A stretch of DNA of 64,000 nt, taken from assembly GCA_025917655.1 (NCBI GenBank), contig CP084620.1, positions 496,001 through 560,000 of the forward strand. The letters are read 5' to 3'. The notes beneath the pieces are model-generated. The model saw only the letters and a program-made list of their open reading frames with translations. It did not search any database and was not told the DNA's origin. Within the stretch, counting starts at the first letter, position 1. Every line of letters starts with the position of its first letter. Shown piece by piece: positions 24,224-34,971 of the stretch. The translations under genes and the position numbers were made by a program. The stretch comes from Chlorella sorokiniana. Its lineage: Eukaryota; Chlorophyta; Trebouxiophyceae; Chlorellales; Chlorellaceae.

Positions 24224-24702
24224 GGAAGGCTGTCTGTTTCCGACAGCCACCCCTTCACTCCGCTGTAAACAGTAGCATTTTGCACTTGAGGGCCGCTCAG
24301 CGCCGCGTTCCCGCGGGCGGGAGAGATGGTTTGAGAGGGCATGTCGCGCCCGCTTTGTGACCCGCGACATTAACTGCTTGGTGCGGCCGATCCAAGCCCC
24401 AGCAGTCGCGGCAGTGTGTTAGCCTTGTCCATGCTACACTGTAGCCGCATTTTCGTTGAATATATGCCATTCACATGGTGAGGGTGGATAACCGTGCCCA
24501 TAGAAAATCATGGCGATCGACGCCCAGTGATGTGGCGAGGAGGCACTTCTTAGTTCTTGATGAGGCAGTCATTAGGCTGCTCGTGTTCATGCATTGCTTG
24601 TTGACTTGCTGGCTCAACTGGCTGCCTTGTTTCTGCACCTCAACAAGCCAGGCCACCACAGCTCGTGTGTCCGTAGCCACGGCGCCTTGCAGGTCTCAAG
24701 GA
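24224..24702. other. gap: upstream of the coiled-coil gene, 3' region of the EF-hand gene
   Basis: The 479 bases hold the promoter of the gene starting at 24223 and the 3' untranslated region of the EF-hand gene, both on the minus strand. The ORFs seen here are short and of no recognisable family. Nothing else was found. Confidence 0.4.
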
Positions 24703-25778
24703 TCAGCATTCGTCGTGGCTGCGCATCAGCTTGCAGAACTCATTGTAGCTGATTTTGCCATCCTGCAAGCATCCGGGATGAAAAGCGCGAGAACTGTGTC
24801 TTGAGCACGCAAGACGCAACACGCATGAAGCTCGCCACAGGCAAGTGGAATCAAGCTTTGAAGTCGCCCTGCACCGCATGGGAGGCGGCACAGTGCAGCG
24901 CACCTTGTTGCGGTCCGCCACCGCCGTGATCTGGCTCACGCGCTCTGGAGAGAACATCTTCTGCAGCGCTGCTGCATCCAGGGTGTCACCTGTCCAACGG
25001 GCAACCAGCGGAAGCAAGGCTGGTCAATCGCGCAAATCAAACAAGATGGCAGCTCAGAAGCGTTTGATGCGGGCAAGCCCGCTAGTGGCGCCACAAGCAG
25101 CCTAAGCCAGGGAAACTCTGCTGTGGGGGCGGCGCCGGCGCTTGGAATGGTGCAGCCAGGCCCTCACTCTCGGTCTTGGCCCCCATGGCCTTGAATGCAG
25201 CGCCTGTCAGGTCCTTTGAAGCTGCCTTCTCAGCATCCAGGTGGTAGTCCCTGCAGGTAGAGCCGGGAAGTGCAGATGAGCAAGGGAGGTACACGCCGCC
25301 ATCCACACGACCATTGACGACAGGCTACGAAAGCGCCCCACCAGGTCGTCTTGGGATTGGCAGGGTCAGGGCTGTCGTAGTAGCTACTCCCCACGTTCTT
25401 CACGTTTGGATTCGAGCTGTGGGGGAAGCGGGGGCAGGGGTGCCTTTGAATGTGTGTGCAGCAAATGTCGGCAATGCGTCGGGAAGGGGCGGGTCGTCGC
25501 ACTGCAGATATTGCTGGTCAAGAGGAACCCTTCATATCTTTGGTGCGTTGCCGCCGCAGATCAAATTCGCGTTGATGGACTCGCTGATAGGCACTGAAAC
25601 CACCATTCCAAGGTGTGTCGGAGAAGAGCCAGTTTGGTGTCGTGAGCTCACTTTGGGTCGAACACGCCCCGCCACGGGTTTTGCTTTGTAGGGCTCGTGA
25701 CTGCCTCGGATCTGGGCGTGTCACCCCCTCCGAAAACCTGCCCGAGAGCTTTCGCAGCCGATCGACGATTCCCGACAT
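24703..25778 (-). CDS. small EF-hand calcium-binding protein
   Basis: Five or so short exons give a protein of about 150-170 residues. Exon 1 begins MSGIVDRLRKLSGRFSEG. After a one-base gap in the C run 25724-25728 (G on the sense strand) it continues PTKQNPWRGVFDPK, then NPNVKNVGSSYYDSPDPANP and KTTWWGAF. Further exons give DYHLDAEKAASKDLTGAAFKAMGAK and GDTLDAAALQKMFSPERVSQI. The end is ADRNKDGKISYNEFCKLM before SHDEC and TGA. The loop DRNKDGKISYNE has acidic or amide residues at positions 1, 3, 5 and 12 and Gly at 6, a complete canonical EF-hand, split by an intron after RNK. The preceding helix pair looks like a degenerate partner hand. The N-terminal half belongs to no family I can name. 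The target and location are unknown. Confidence 0.6.
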
Positions 25779-26345
25779 TTTTGGCCGCGCAAGGGCTAGA
25801 TCTAGGCAGGAAACGAGGCAGAAGAGCTGATTTGATGGGTGAAGGGCTTTCAATGACAGATGAAACCCTGCTCAGGCTTTCCTCGTGCCTCCGCCACGCC
25901 GCTGACGTGACGAGACTGACTTGCAACCTACTTCTGACGGATATAAGCTCCTGTTTACGCCCGCAAACTCCCCATTTGTATCTGATCGTTGCATAATTGT
26001 GCGGCATTGGTGCATGCCAAAGACAACAGCGGCGTCTTCCCGCGAGCGCCCGCAGCGTCCTCTGGGTTTCGGCCTGCCCCATGCAGCAACTTGAGATCAC
26101 AAGACGACAAGCGGCCAGGATGCTATCGACTATGTATAGGTCATTTGAATCATTCAACTCGTTGAATTGCTCAAGTGCTTACAAGTCACGGGCAGGGGTG
26201 AAGGACAGGCACCCTGCGGTGCTCCATTTCATTCCTGTTCCACCTACAAATACGCGGGGTTCTTCGGCAGCCCTCTTGCGCCCCTGCTTCCTGCCCCCTG
26301 TTTCCGGCCATTTCCGGGGCTTGTTCATAAGGCGCGCCTGCAAGC
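25779..26345. promoter_or_regulatory. divergent upstream region of the EF-hand (-) and membrane protein (+) genes
   Basis: This 567-base stretch separates two start codons facing away from each other. It is less GC-rich than its surroundings around 25900-26000 and 26090-26180. AT-rich motifs include gatataag near 25938 and gtatagg near 26135, which could be promoter elements but are not at a fixed distance from either ATG. Confidence 0.35.
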
Positions 26346-27851
26346 ATGCCCTTCCGGACAGGGGATATTGTAGAACTGCAGCACACCGGCAGCAGCGGGC
26401 CTTCCGGTTCAGGCCCTGGCAGTCGCGTCCCCGCGGCACAGCCTGCCGCCCCGCTCACCCGCGAGCAGGCGCTGCATCTGTGCCGCATCGACCGTCGCCT
26501 GGGCCTGGCCTCCCTGGCCATGCACTCAGGGGTGCAGCTGTCCCAGCTGCGCAAGGCCACGGGGGCGGCAGACGTGCTGCTCGTCTTCCTGGCGCTCGCA
26601 TACGGCAGCCTGCAGCTCCTCGTGCCCACCCTGGCGCCGCGCTTCCACCTGCGCCACCGCGCCGCCGTCACCCTCGCCCTCCGCCTCGGCTTCTTCGCCC
26701 TGCCGCACACCCGCCGACCCGAAGGTGCGGCCCGCTGGGCGGGCCAGGCAGTGGGTCGTGAAGAAAGCGGGTGCTGGCAGGCCTGTGCCTGGGTCGCCGT
26801 CGCTGCTTGTCCCGTTCGTCAGAGCTATGCCGGAGAGCCACCCTGCCTCGAACTGGCGGCTGCTGTGCAGGCATCGAGCGAGTTGTGGATGTGGATGCCA
26901 GCCCTGGACCCCGAGGGCTGCTGCTGGACTTGCTGCGAATCGCCTGGGGTGCGTTCCTGCCGCCCCCAGCTCCGGCCCCGCCTGTGGTGCATGCTCACTG
27001 CACCACATGCGCGCTGCATGGACACCACCATTCGGCAAGCTCTGACCAGGCCACTGGTTGCCTGCGCCCGTCTCCCGTCATGAGCTGCAGCTAGCCGCGC
27101 GATAGCGGTGGCTGCCTCCGCGCTGCTGGCGCCGCTGCCGCTGCCGCTACACTTGCCAGCGCAGCTGTTCAGCGTGGCGATGGTGCGGCCCGGGGCGGGC
27201 TGTGCCGCTCGCGGCTGCTCACGCACCCGCTGACACGGCGACGGCTGGAGGGCTTCCACTTCCTGGCCAGCTTGCTAGCACAGCTGGGTGCGCTCGCCGC
27301 ACACCTGCTGCATGCACTCCTCGCGTAGCTGCTGGCATGATGTCTACTGCTGCGCTGGCCCCTGGAGATTCCTGCCTGCTCTGCTTTACCGAACTCCTCC
27401 CCCTGCCGATGCCTGCAGCCGGCCCGGGCCCGCAGCTGCTGCTGCGCCGCCTGCAGGAGGACGCAAGCGGCGAGCGCGGTTGCGAGGCGATGCTGTCGTG
27501 CGTGCACGTCTTTGTAGGCGTGCTGGCTGGCACAGCAATACTGGTGAAGACCAGGGCCGAGGTGGCTGCTGTCAGCTGGCAGGCACGCAACGGCCAGCCT
27601 GGCAGCAGCAGCCGCGGGATCAGCCGCTGGTACGCAGATGCGCAGGGCAAGGCAACGTCGGCGCTGGAGGCAGCCACCTGCTTGCTCTTCGGTCGCAGCT
27701 GGGTGCCTGTGCCGGTTGGGCAGCCGGGGGCGGCAGCGGCACAACCGTCGGGACAGTCGGTTCAAGCGACGAGCTGGGTGTGGGCATGCGGTTGCTAGCA
27801 TGGTGGGCCCTGACTTGCGTGGTTTGGACGTTTTCTGCACTGCTGAGCTGA
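26346..27851 (+). CDS. unknown multi-pass membrane protein
   Basis: I do not recognise the family. From the ATG in MPFRTGDIVELQ the first exon codes for a Gly/Ser/Pro-rich segment. A helix-rich part follows (REQALHLCRIDRRLGLASLA), then a hydrophobic segment (VLLVFLALAYGSLQLLVPTL) and RFHLRHRAAVTLALRLGFFAL. Later segments that look coding include DLLRIAWGAF, a Leu/Pro/Ala stretch near 27110-27170, a His/Leu-rich helix near 27230-27320, CVHVFVGVLAGTAILVKTRAEV and, last, LLAWWALTCVVWTFSALLS before TGA. That makes three to five membrane segments. Exon borders between 26730 and 27350 are not clear, and the last exon needs a frame change near 27740, perhaps a base missing in a G run. Confidence 0.4.
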
Positions 27852-28079
27852 TGTATGCAAAAGTCCACAGCTGTCAGGTCTTGTATCGCTGCTCAAAGCG
27901 CAGCACGCCGCGGCATGATCTCAGCAGGCAGGTAGTAGCCCCTACTGTGCGTGATTCCCCGTTGCTCTGCTCGTCGACATGGTAGATTGTAGCGCAGGCT
28001 CATCCTCTGCAACTCTGCAAAAACGCTCCCCGTCACTACAACCCTTGTGGGGAACTCGCTCCTAACCCGCAGCGATATC

Positions 28080-29935
28080 ATGCGCCTCCTTATTGTATCG
28101 CTTATTGCGTGTGTTGCCAGTGTGATTGCCACAGCCTCGGATCAAGCGCTCCTGGATTGGGTCACTGCCCATGGCGGCGGCACCGCCCACTTTGTGCTTG
28201 GCAGCGCGTGCCCGGGTTGCCCACGAGGGGCCCTTGCCCGCCACGCGTTCGCTGCTGGCGATGTGGTTGCACAGCTGCCATCAAACAGCAGCGTCGAGCT
28301 CGGCCAGGGCAGCACGGCAGAGGTGGCCCTGCGCTTGCTGCAGCGCCTGGCCAGCGACACGGCGTTCGCTTCCGCGTTCCAGCCGTACTTCTCCGCCCTG
28401 CCCGGGGCAGATGCAGTGCTATCGCCAGAATTGCTCAGCGAGACGCAAATGGAGGAGCTGCAAACGCCAGAGCTGGTGAGGGGCGCCTGAACGCCGCTTG
28501 AGACAGCAGCAAGCCTTCCAACGGCACATCTCACAGCCGTCCTCACCCTGCTGCTGCTGCTGCTGCCGCACGCTTGCCCTGTCCCGACAGGCGCACCTGG
28601 TGCGGCAGCGGCTGGCAGCCTTGCAAGAGGCCCACAAGCGGCTGGGGGAGTGACAGCAAGGCTCCCCGCTGGAGCAGCTGCGCCACATGACGGCGTTGGT
28701 GAGCCTGCGGGGCCCAGAACTGCATGTGGCGCGCGCGCTTTCTGTGTGTCAACCTCAGCGGCAAGCTTAGCGCATTCGCTGCCACGCTTCTTGCTTTTCG
28801 AGCGCAGGTCCACACCCGTGCCATCAACCTGCTGGGCAGCCGCCGCCTCGTGCCCGCGCTGGACATGCTCAACCACTCGGAGCAGCCCAACACCCGGTTT
28901 GCAGGTGCACAGGGTTGAAAGGACCTGACAGCGTGCCGCACCCTTTTCTTGGAATTAGGACCAGGTTTCCCCAAGGGCTCCACCAGAGCGCGACATCCTA
29001 GCGTCGCCCAGTGGCGGCGCGTCGGCCAGGGTCCACAAGCCTTGTGGGGCGTCCCGTTAGGCACTCCTCACACACTTCTCGCCGCCGCTCCGCCTGCAGA
29101 CGACGGGCGGGCCATGCTGCGGGTGGTGGCCACCCGCGCGATTGCCGCGGGGAGGAGCTGACGGTGGCGTACAAGGCTGCGGGGCTGCACCGCCCTGATG
29201 CTGCCCTGTTCCAATACGGCTTCCTGCCCGCGCTGGCAGTACCGCCAGCAGAGGCGGAAGCTGAGCAGCCGCTGCTGTGCACCGTGGACCTGCCCACCTA
29301 CCGGCGGGGCAACCCCTGGCGGCGGACAGACACGACTGACGAGCGCTACGGTGGGCGGGTGGATGGCGGGGCAGGCTGCAAGTGGACTGTTTACGCTGCA
29401 GAGGGCTGGGGCCTTCTGTTTTCTATGATGTGCATTGCACCACATCATCACGCTCCATCACTCCAGCAGCTGCTGATGCGTCCCGTGGTGGGTCTGTTGG
29501 TCTGTGCCTGCAGTGCCGTCCACAGCAGGCACGTGGCTGTCTGACTGGGCAGTCAGGTGGGAGCACGCCCGGCTGGCAGCCCTGCTGGCGGCCATGCCCA
29601 CCGGCGAGGAGGAAGACCGCCGGCTGCTGGAGGGAGTGGGCAGCGGCGGCGTGGAGCCCTGGCAGCGCCGCCTGCTGCTGCGCTTCCGCCTGCGGCGCAA
29701 GGCGGCGCTGCGAGCAGCTCTGGCACGTATGGAGGCAGCGTGGCAGCAAGCCCACGGCAGCAGTCTTCTGGCAGAGGGTCCGGGAGGCCCGCCCCCGATC
29801 AAGGCGGCGGCAGACGCCGTGGCGGCTACCGTGCACAGTGCACGCTTGTTCCTGCTGTCTGGGCGGTGGCAGGAGCAGGACGCGGTGACGCTGCTGATTT
29901 GTGTGGCGGCGGGGCTGTTCCTGAGCAGGCGGTGA
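28080..29935 (+). CDS. SET-domain lysine methyltransferase (Rubisco LSMT/SETD-like), membrane-anchored
   Basis: A SAM-dependent protein lysine methyltransferase of the Rubisco large-subunit methyltransferase class. The ATG at 28080 gives a hydrophobic leader (MRLLIVSLIACVASVIATA). LLDWVTAHGG and a Gly/Cys segment, the start of a split SET domain, follow. The central alpha-helical insert has LRLLQRLASDTAFASAF and PELLSETQMEEL. The catalytic half has HTRAINLLGSRRLVPALDML, the NHS motif and PNTRFAG. Then comes MLRVVATRAIAAG with EELTVAYKAAGL, which carries the active-site Tyr. One base is missing in the G run 29149-29152 before EELTV. A substrate-binding-like helical region follows, and the protein ends DAVTLLICVAAGLFLSRR, a C-terminal membrane anchor. 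The signal peptide and anchor are unusual for this class. The substrate is unknown. Confidence 0.82.
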
Positions 29936-30188
29936 CAGCCGGCCGGCTCAGCAGCCGGACACCTTGCCATTCTTTTACGCCTGCCTGTGGCGAGCCTGCT
30001 TGGTATTTGTTGGCTCGGTGAATGTGTCACATCAAGTCAGCGATGTTGTCTTTGAAAGGGTGGCCACGGGGCGTTCAGCAAACCTGTGGAAAGAAGACAG
30101 AAAGACAGACGCCGACGTGCCGGCACCCCGGCGAGGAAGCCGCGCCGCCGCCCGCACCGCCGCCGCGGCAGCAGCGCCGGCGGCAGCC

Positions 30189-33100
30189 TCACTGCACGCG
30201 CAGGATGCCGGCGGCCACCAGCTTGTCCACCTTGCGGGCGATGTCGGGGTGGCGCAGGTGCTGCTGCGCCGCCCGTGGGTCCTCCTGCATGTCCTGCAGC
30301 ACCTGCGGAGGCAAAACACATAGGACAGGGCAGTAATGAGTGTGTGTGTGTGTGTGTGTGTTTGGCGGCTTTAAAACACGTGCGGCAGTGGGGATGAACA
30401 CAGGACTGTGTAGGATTTCTGCGCAGCTGGCTGGCGCAGCACCGCAGGCCGGTCACGCTGGACCCTTCGCGTTCGCTTCTGCTGCTGTGGCACCCTGCTG
30501 CTGCACCCGGGCTTCCCTGCCCCCGATTAACACGCCCTGACGCCCTCTGGATGGAACTGAAAGATTGAAAGAAAGGCGGTCGGGCCGCACCTGGCGCATG
30601 ACCGGGTCTGACAGGATGCTCTGCACCTCGGGGTCTGCCATGGCGCGCGCCTGCCGCTCCTTCACCTCCGCCTCGTCCACCTCGCCCGCGTTCATCTGCG
30701 GGCATGGTTGCGGGGACGATGTAGTCAGAAATGGAGTGTGGGCGATGTTTGGGATCGTTGTTAAAGGGAGCGGGGGGGATGATGTTGCGCACAAGTGAAA
30801 CGCTGCGTTTGTGCGGGGGCCATGCTGGATGCTGAGCAGCAACCCCCCCCCCACACACACACACACACACACACGCCCCCAGCCACCATCTCTTTACTCA
30901 TGCCCATGCCGCGCTTGCCTTGTTGATGGCCTGCACGCAGCGCAGCAGGCCGTCCTTCAGCTCCTGGTTGTCGGGGTCGCGCTCCAGCCCCGCGCGGTAC
31001 GTCTCCACCGCCTTGTCGTACTCCTGCGGTACAAAGGACAGTACAACGCGGTTCAGCAACTTTCAAAACGGTACGTGGTGCACACTGGCCCCGTGCGAAG
31101 ATCACCCCATACAATCAACTAACTCAATACCCGACTCCCAGCCCACCTTCATGAAGAACTGGAGGTGGCCCTTGCGGCTGTAGCCCTTGGCAAAGTCGGG
31201 GCCAGGCGGATGCACTCCTCCGCATCCTTCAGCCCTGCAGGCAGCAGGCTGGAGAGGCAGGGGCTGAGGGCCGGCTGCGCAGCGGAGCCACAGGCACGTG
31301 GCAGGCAGGCCACGGCAGCGCTAGCATCCCTGCCGGGCGGGGGCGGGACCGCCTCTCCCAGAAGCTGAAACCCTTCCCGGACGCCGCCGCCACCAACCCT
31401 CATGCGGCCCGCCCGCCACTGCCATCCTCGGCCCTCGCCTTCCCCACGCCAAACGCTTGGCGCCAACCACTACCCCTGCCCAGCCAGCTGAGCACCGCCA
31501 GCACACACGGCATGCGCTCACCCTCGTTCAGGGCTCCCAGCTTGGTGTAGCAGGCAGCACGGTTGGAGAAGAGCTTGAAGGCCTCGGGGTTGACCGAGGG
31601 CGGGCCGCGCTTCAGGGCCTCGGTGTAGTGTGTCACCGCCTCGGGGTACCTGCAGATCGGAGGGGGCCACACAAGGGAAAAAATGCACAGGGCGTGAGCC
31701 ATCAAGAACGGGCTAATGGGAGCAAGACCAGGCCTTGAGCTGGCAGGGGACGCAGGACGATGGAAGACGAAAGCGTGCCACAGGGGCAGGTGAGATGGTG
31801 GCCGTCCCGCCTGCCCGCCCAGCGCACCGCTGCTCCTTGAAGGCCGCGTTGCCCTTCTCCTTCTCCTCCGCGCACTTGTCCATGTCGACGTACTCGGCCT
31901 GCTGCCGCTCCTTCAGCGCCTTCTCCGTCTCCTGCAGCCGCTTCAGGGTGTCGGCGTTCCTGGAAGCGGCGGCGGGGGCAGTGGGCGGTGGGGGGGCCAA
32001 GTGCGCCACCTATGGTGCAGCCACCTATGGTGGAGCTGCAACCCAAAGCCATCAGCCATGGTACCAGCACTTCGATACCATGCCGTTCCTCAGACCCACG
32101 CGTTGCCCCATCCTGGAAAGCAAGACCCATTCACATACCCAAACCTGCAAGCAATCGAAGCCGCCTCCCCCTCCAAGCGCGCAATCGAAGCCGCCCCCCT
32201 CAGGCAAGCACCTGTGCTCCGTCAGCGACTTCTGGTACGCACCCACCGCCTCCTCCAGCCGCCCCTGCTTCGCCAGCGCGTTGCCCTTGCGCGTCAGCGC
32301 TCGCGCAATCAGCTTGTAGTCCGCCCGCAGCTCGCGGCCGCGCTCCACGGCTGTAAATTAGACGAGGGGCGGGGCGGAAGAGGGGGGCCTGGTGCGTTAG
32401 GTTTGCGAGGCAGCAAGGATCGAGCGGGGCCTCATAAGCGCTGCAGAGGCTTCAGCAAGCCTTAGAACACCCGAGACCCTGCCCCGCAGGACCAATCATG
32501 GTCCAACCTTTCTCTGCTGGCAGTGAAAATCACCCTGATGCATCTCTTTGCCCCCGATCCCATGCCGATGTGCCCCCTGCCCCCTCACACACACACTCCC
32601 ACACCACCACAGCCCCTGCGCACCTGTGTCGCAGTCCTTGATGCACTCCTCATAGTCGCCCTTCTCGTAGTGCGCCGCCGCGCGGTTTGACAGGAAGGAC
32701 ACGTCCTGGTCGTACAGCTCGATGGCCCTGCAGTACAAGCGGAGCGGGGCAGGCGGGGCAGTACCGTGTGATACAAGCGCATGAGGACAGAGGTCTGCGC
32801 CCGCTGGCCAGCACAGCAGGCATGTCTGGCAGTGCGGGGCGCGTGGTGTGCCAGCACGCATGGCCGTCATGCAGCACCAGCTGTACCTGTTGTAGTGCGA
32901 CAGCGCCGCCTCAAAGTCCTTCTTCTTGTAGGCCTCGTTGCCCAGCTCCTTCTCCTGCACTGCCTCCTTCTTCCTGCGCAGAAAACAAAGATGGCACAGG
33001 CAGGGCGGCGGGCATGGTTGGGGGAGGAGGCGCGACTGGCAGCAGCGCAAGTGCGGGCAGATGCAGTCCACGCCTTCTTGTGAAGAGCACACCACGCTGA

Positions 33101-34620
33101 TGCGGGAGGTTGGGCAGGTTTCAGCAAGCTCTGCTGTGTGGGCGGCAGCCAGCTGCAATGCGCCACGCACGCAAGAACAGAGCAGTGCGCGGTTTGTCGG
33201 CCCAGCTTTTTTTCCGGCCCACCCCCACCACTCACTTGTTCAGCAGCTCCCATTCCTCCCCGCTCGCCTCAGGCTCTGGCTCCGGCTGCGGCTGCGGCGC
33301 CGCCGCCGGCTGCTGCGCATCCTGCTGCATCGGCTCCGGCTGCTCGGCGGCGGCCGCGGGCTCGGCGGCAGCGCCGCCCGGCGCCGGAGCGTCGTCGGTG
33401 GCGCCCGGCGCGGCCGCCCGGCGGCGACCGACAGGCCCAGCCCGACCTGCAGCGCCAGCTGGAAGCGATCGTCTGCCAGATACCTCTGCAGAGCCTCTGC
33501 AGGCGGACGGCAAAATCATGGGAGAGAGGGGTGGGGCAATGAGGCTCAGCCAACAGTCAGAAGGGGCAAAGCGCACTGATCTGTTTCAAGGCTCCATGGT
33601 CAGCCAGCCACCCTGTTGCATGTGGCCGATCTGTCCAGTAGCCCCTGCCTCTGCAAGGTCTGCTGTTGTTGAGCCCCGGCCCGAGTCGCTTGCATGCCAC
33701 AGCACCGCTGCGCTCTCCATGGCTGCCGCGTTGCTTTAACCACCGCCGCGCAAGCACCCGCCCCCGGCTGCTGGGTTGCTTGTGTCAGTACACCCGCTCA
33801 CCCGGGTTGCGGTTGATGTCCTGCAGCATCTGCATGAAGTCGGGCTGCTGCAAGAAAGCGCGCGTCTGGGGGTTGGTGGCCAGCCGGGACAGCACCTCGG
33901 GCTGCGAGAAGAGGCCGCCCAGGCCGCCTGCGGGGCCGCCTGACGCGCCCGCCGCCGCGCGCGCGCGTCCTCCAGCCCCTGCTTCATCTGGGCGTTGGCT
34001 GGGTCCAGCTGCAGGCCTGCACGAGGGACGAAATGAGTGAACAGGAGGCGCAGCACCAGCAGCAAGGCTGACAGCAGGGGACCGGCGATGAACAGCAGCC
34101 CCAAGCCACCACGCCTGGCATCGAGCGCGGCCGCCGCCTACCCTTGGTGTATGCCTCCACGGCGTCATCCCACTGCTGCAGCCCATAGTAGGCAGCACCC
34201 AGCCGCGAGTAGCCCTTGGCCCAGTCAGGCTTCAGCTCCACCGTCTTCTGTGCATCCTCCAGCGCAGGCGTGAAGGCGGAGAGCGATGCGTGCGCCGCCG
34301 AGCGGTTGCTGTACAGGACGTGGTTGGATGGGTCCACCCCAATGGCAGCGGTGAAGTGCTCCACAGCCTCCTGGAACTTGCCGGCGCTGAAGGCCGCATT
34401 GCCCTTGGCCTGCGCGTGGGAGGGTGGCGGCGAGTCGCGCAGTAGCCTAACAGGCGGGCAGCGGCAGGAGAAGCGGGCCGAACTGGATGGCATAAGCGGC
34501 GGAGATCGGGCGGCCGAGAACGCAAGACTTGTAGGGATGGTGGGTGGGCCCGGTGATCAGTGGCAGGAAGTCGGGATGGCCTGCATTCCGGCGCACCTTG
34601 AGTTCTGCGGCGTCCCCCAT
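30189..34620 (-). CDS. HOP: Hsp70-Hsp90 organizing protein (HOP/STI1)
   Basis: A cytosolic co-chaperone that hands client proteins from Hsp70 to Hsp90. The short first exon codes MGDAAELK, then after an intron [20 protein letters not shown] opens TPR1. A first DP domain ([34 protein letters not shown]) lies near 33800-33960. An acidic Pro/Gln/Glu linker (33240-33420) leads to TPR2A ([40 protein letters not shown]) and TPR2B ([53 protein letters not shown]). The second DP domain ([19 protein letters not shown]) ends [15 protein letters not shown], then TGA. All domains of the full-length family are present. Single-base gaps occur near 33955 and at 31198-31201. The intron at about 30698-30918 begins GC instead of GT (AAG then gcaagc). 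Confidence 0.96.
30336..30362. repeat. GT microsatellite in a HOP intron
   Basis: About thirteen GT dinucleotides on the plus strand, so CA on the sense strand. It starts about 33 bases before the 3' splice site of the exon coding for VLQDMQEDP. Confidence 0.85.
30847..30874. repeat. C-run plus CA microsatellite in a HOP intron
   Basis: Nine C followed by about ten CA dinucleotides on the plus strand. On the sense strand this is a GT tract then a G run, about 45 bases after the GC 5' splice site at 30918. Confidence 0.85.
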
Positions 34621-34971
34621 TTTGTGCTTTCACAATGGGTGGGAAACTCGTGATTGACGAGATCGATGCCCTTCCCCGCTTTGCATGTGACGGCCGCCCC
34701 ATGTGTCGAGAAGGCTCCTGAGGTACTATGGCCGCTCTGGATGTACCGCCCGAACATTTGAGCTTCATGCCAAGCAATGCGCTGCCCGCCGGTAGCGGTT
34801 GTGCGTTTTGAAGTCTCCCGGCAGTGCATGCGAGCCGCTGCGTTGTCTCATCTGAACCCATTGTTTAGTGCAACTTGAGGCTTGTGAGAAGCCTTTTATC
34901 AACCTCCGTGTTTGCCTTTACTGAGAGGAACCTCTTGATTGCGCGCTTGCAGCAGGCGGCAGCACATCAGC
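34621..34971. promoter_or_regulatory. divergent promoter region of HOP (-) and the Myb-like gene (+)
   Basis: Only 351 bases separate the two ATGs, so the genes probably share a promoter region. Heat-shock elements would be expected for HOP; short GAA/TTC pieces such as cattccggcgc and gcgaaga-like runs are present, but no clear nGAAnnTTCn array. A CTTTTATC box at 34891-34898 lies about 75 bases before the plus-strand ATG. Confidence 0.4.
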
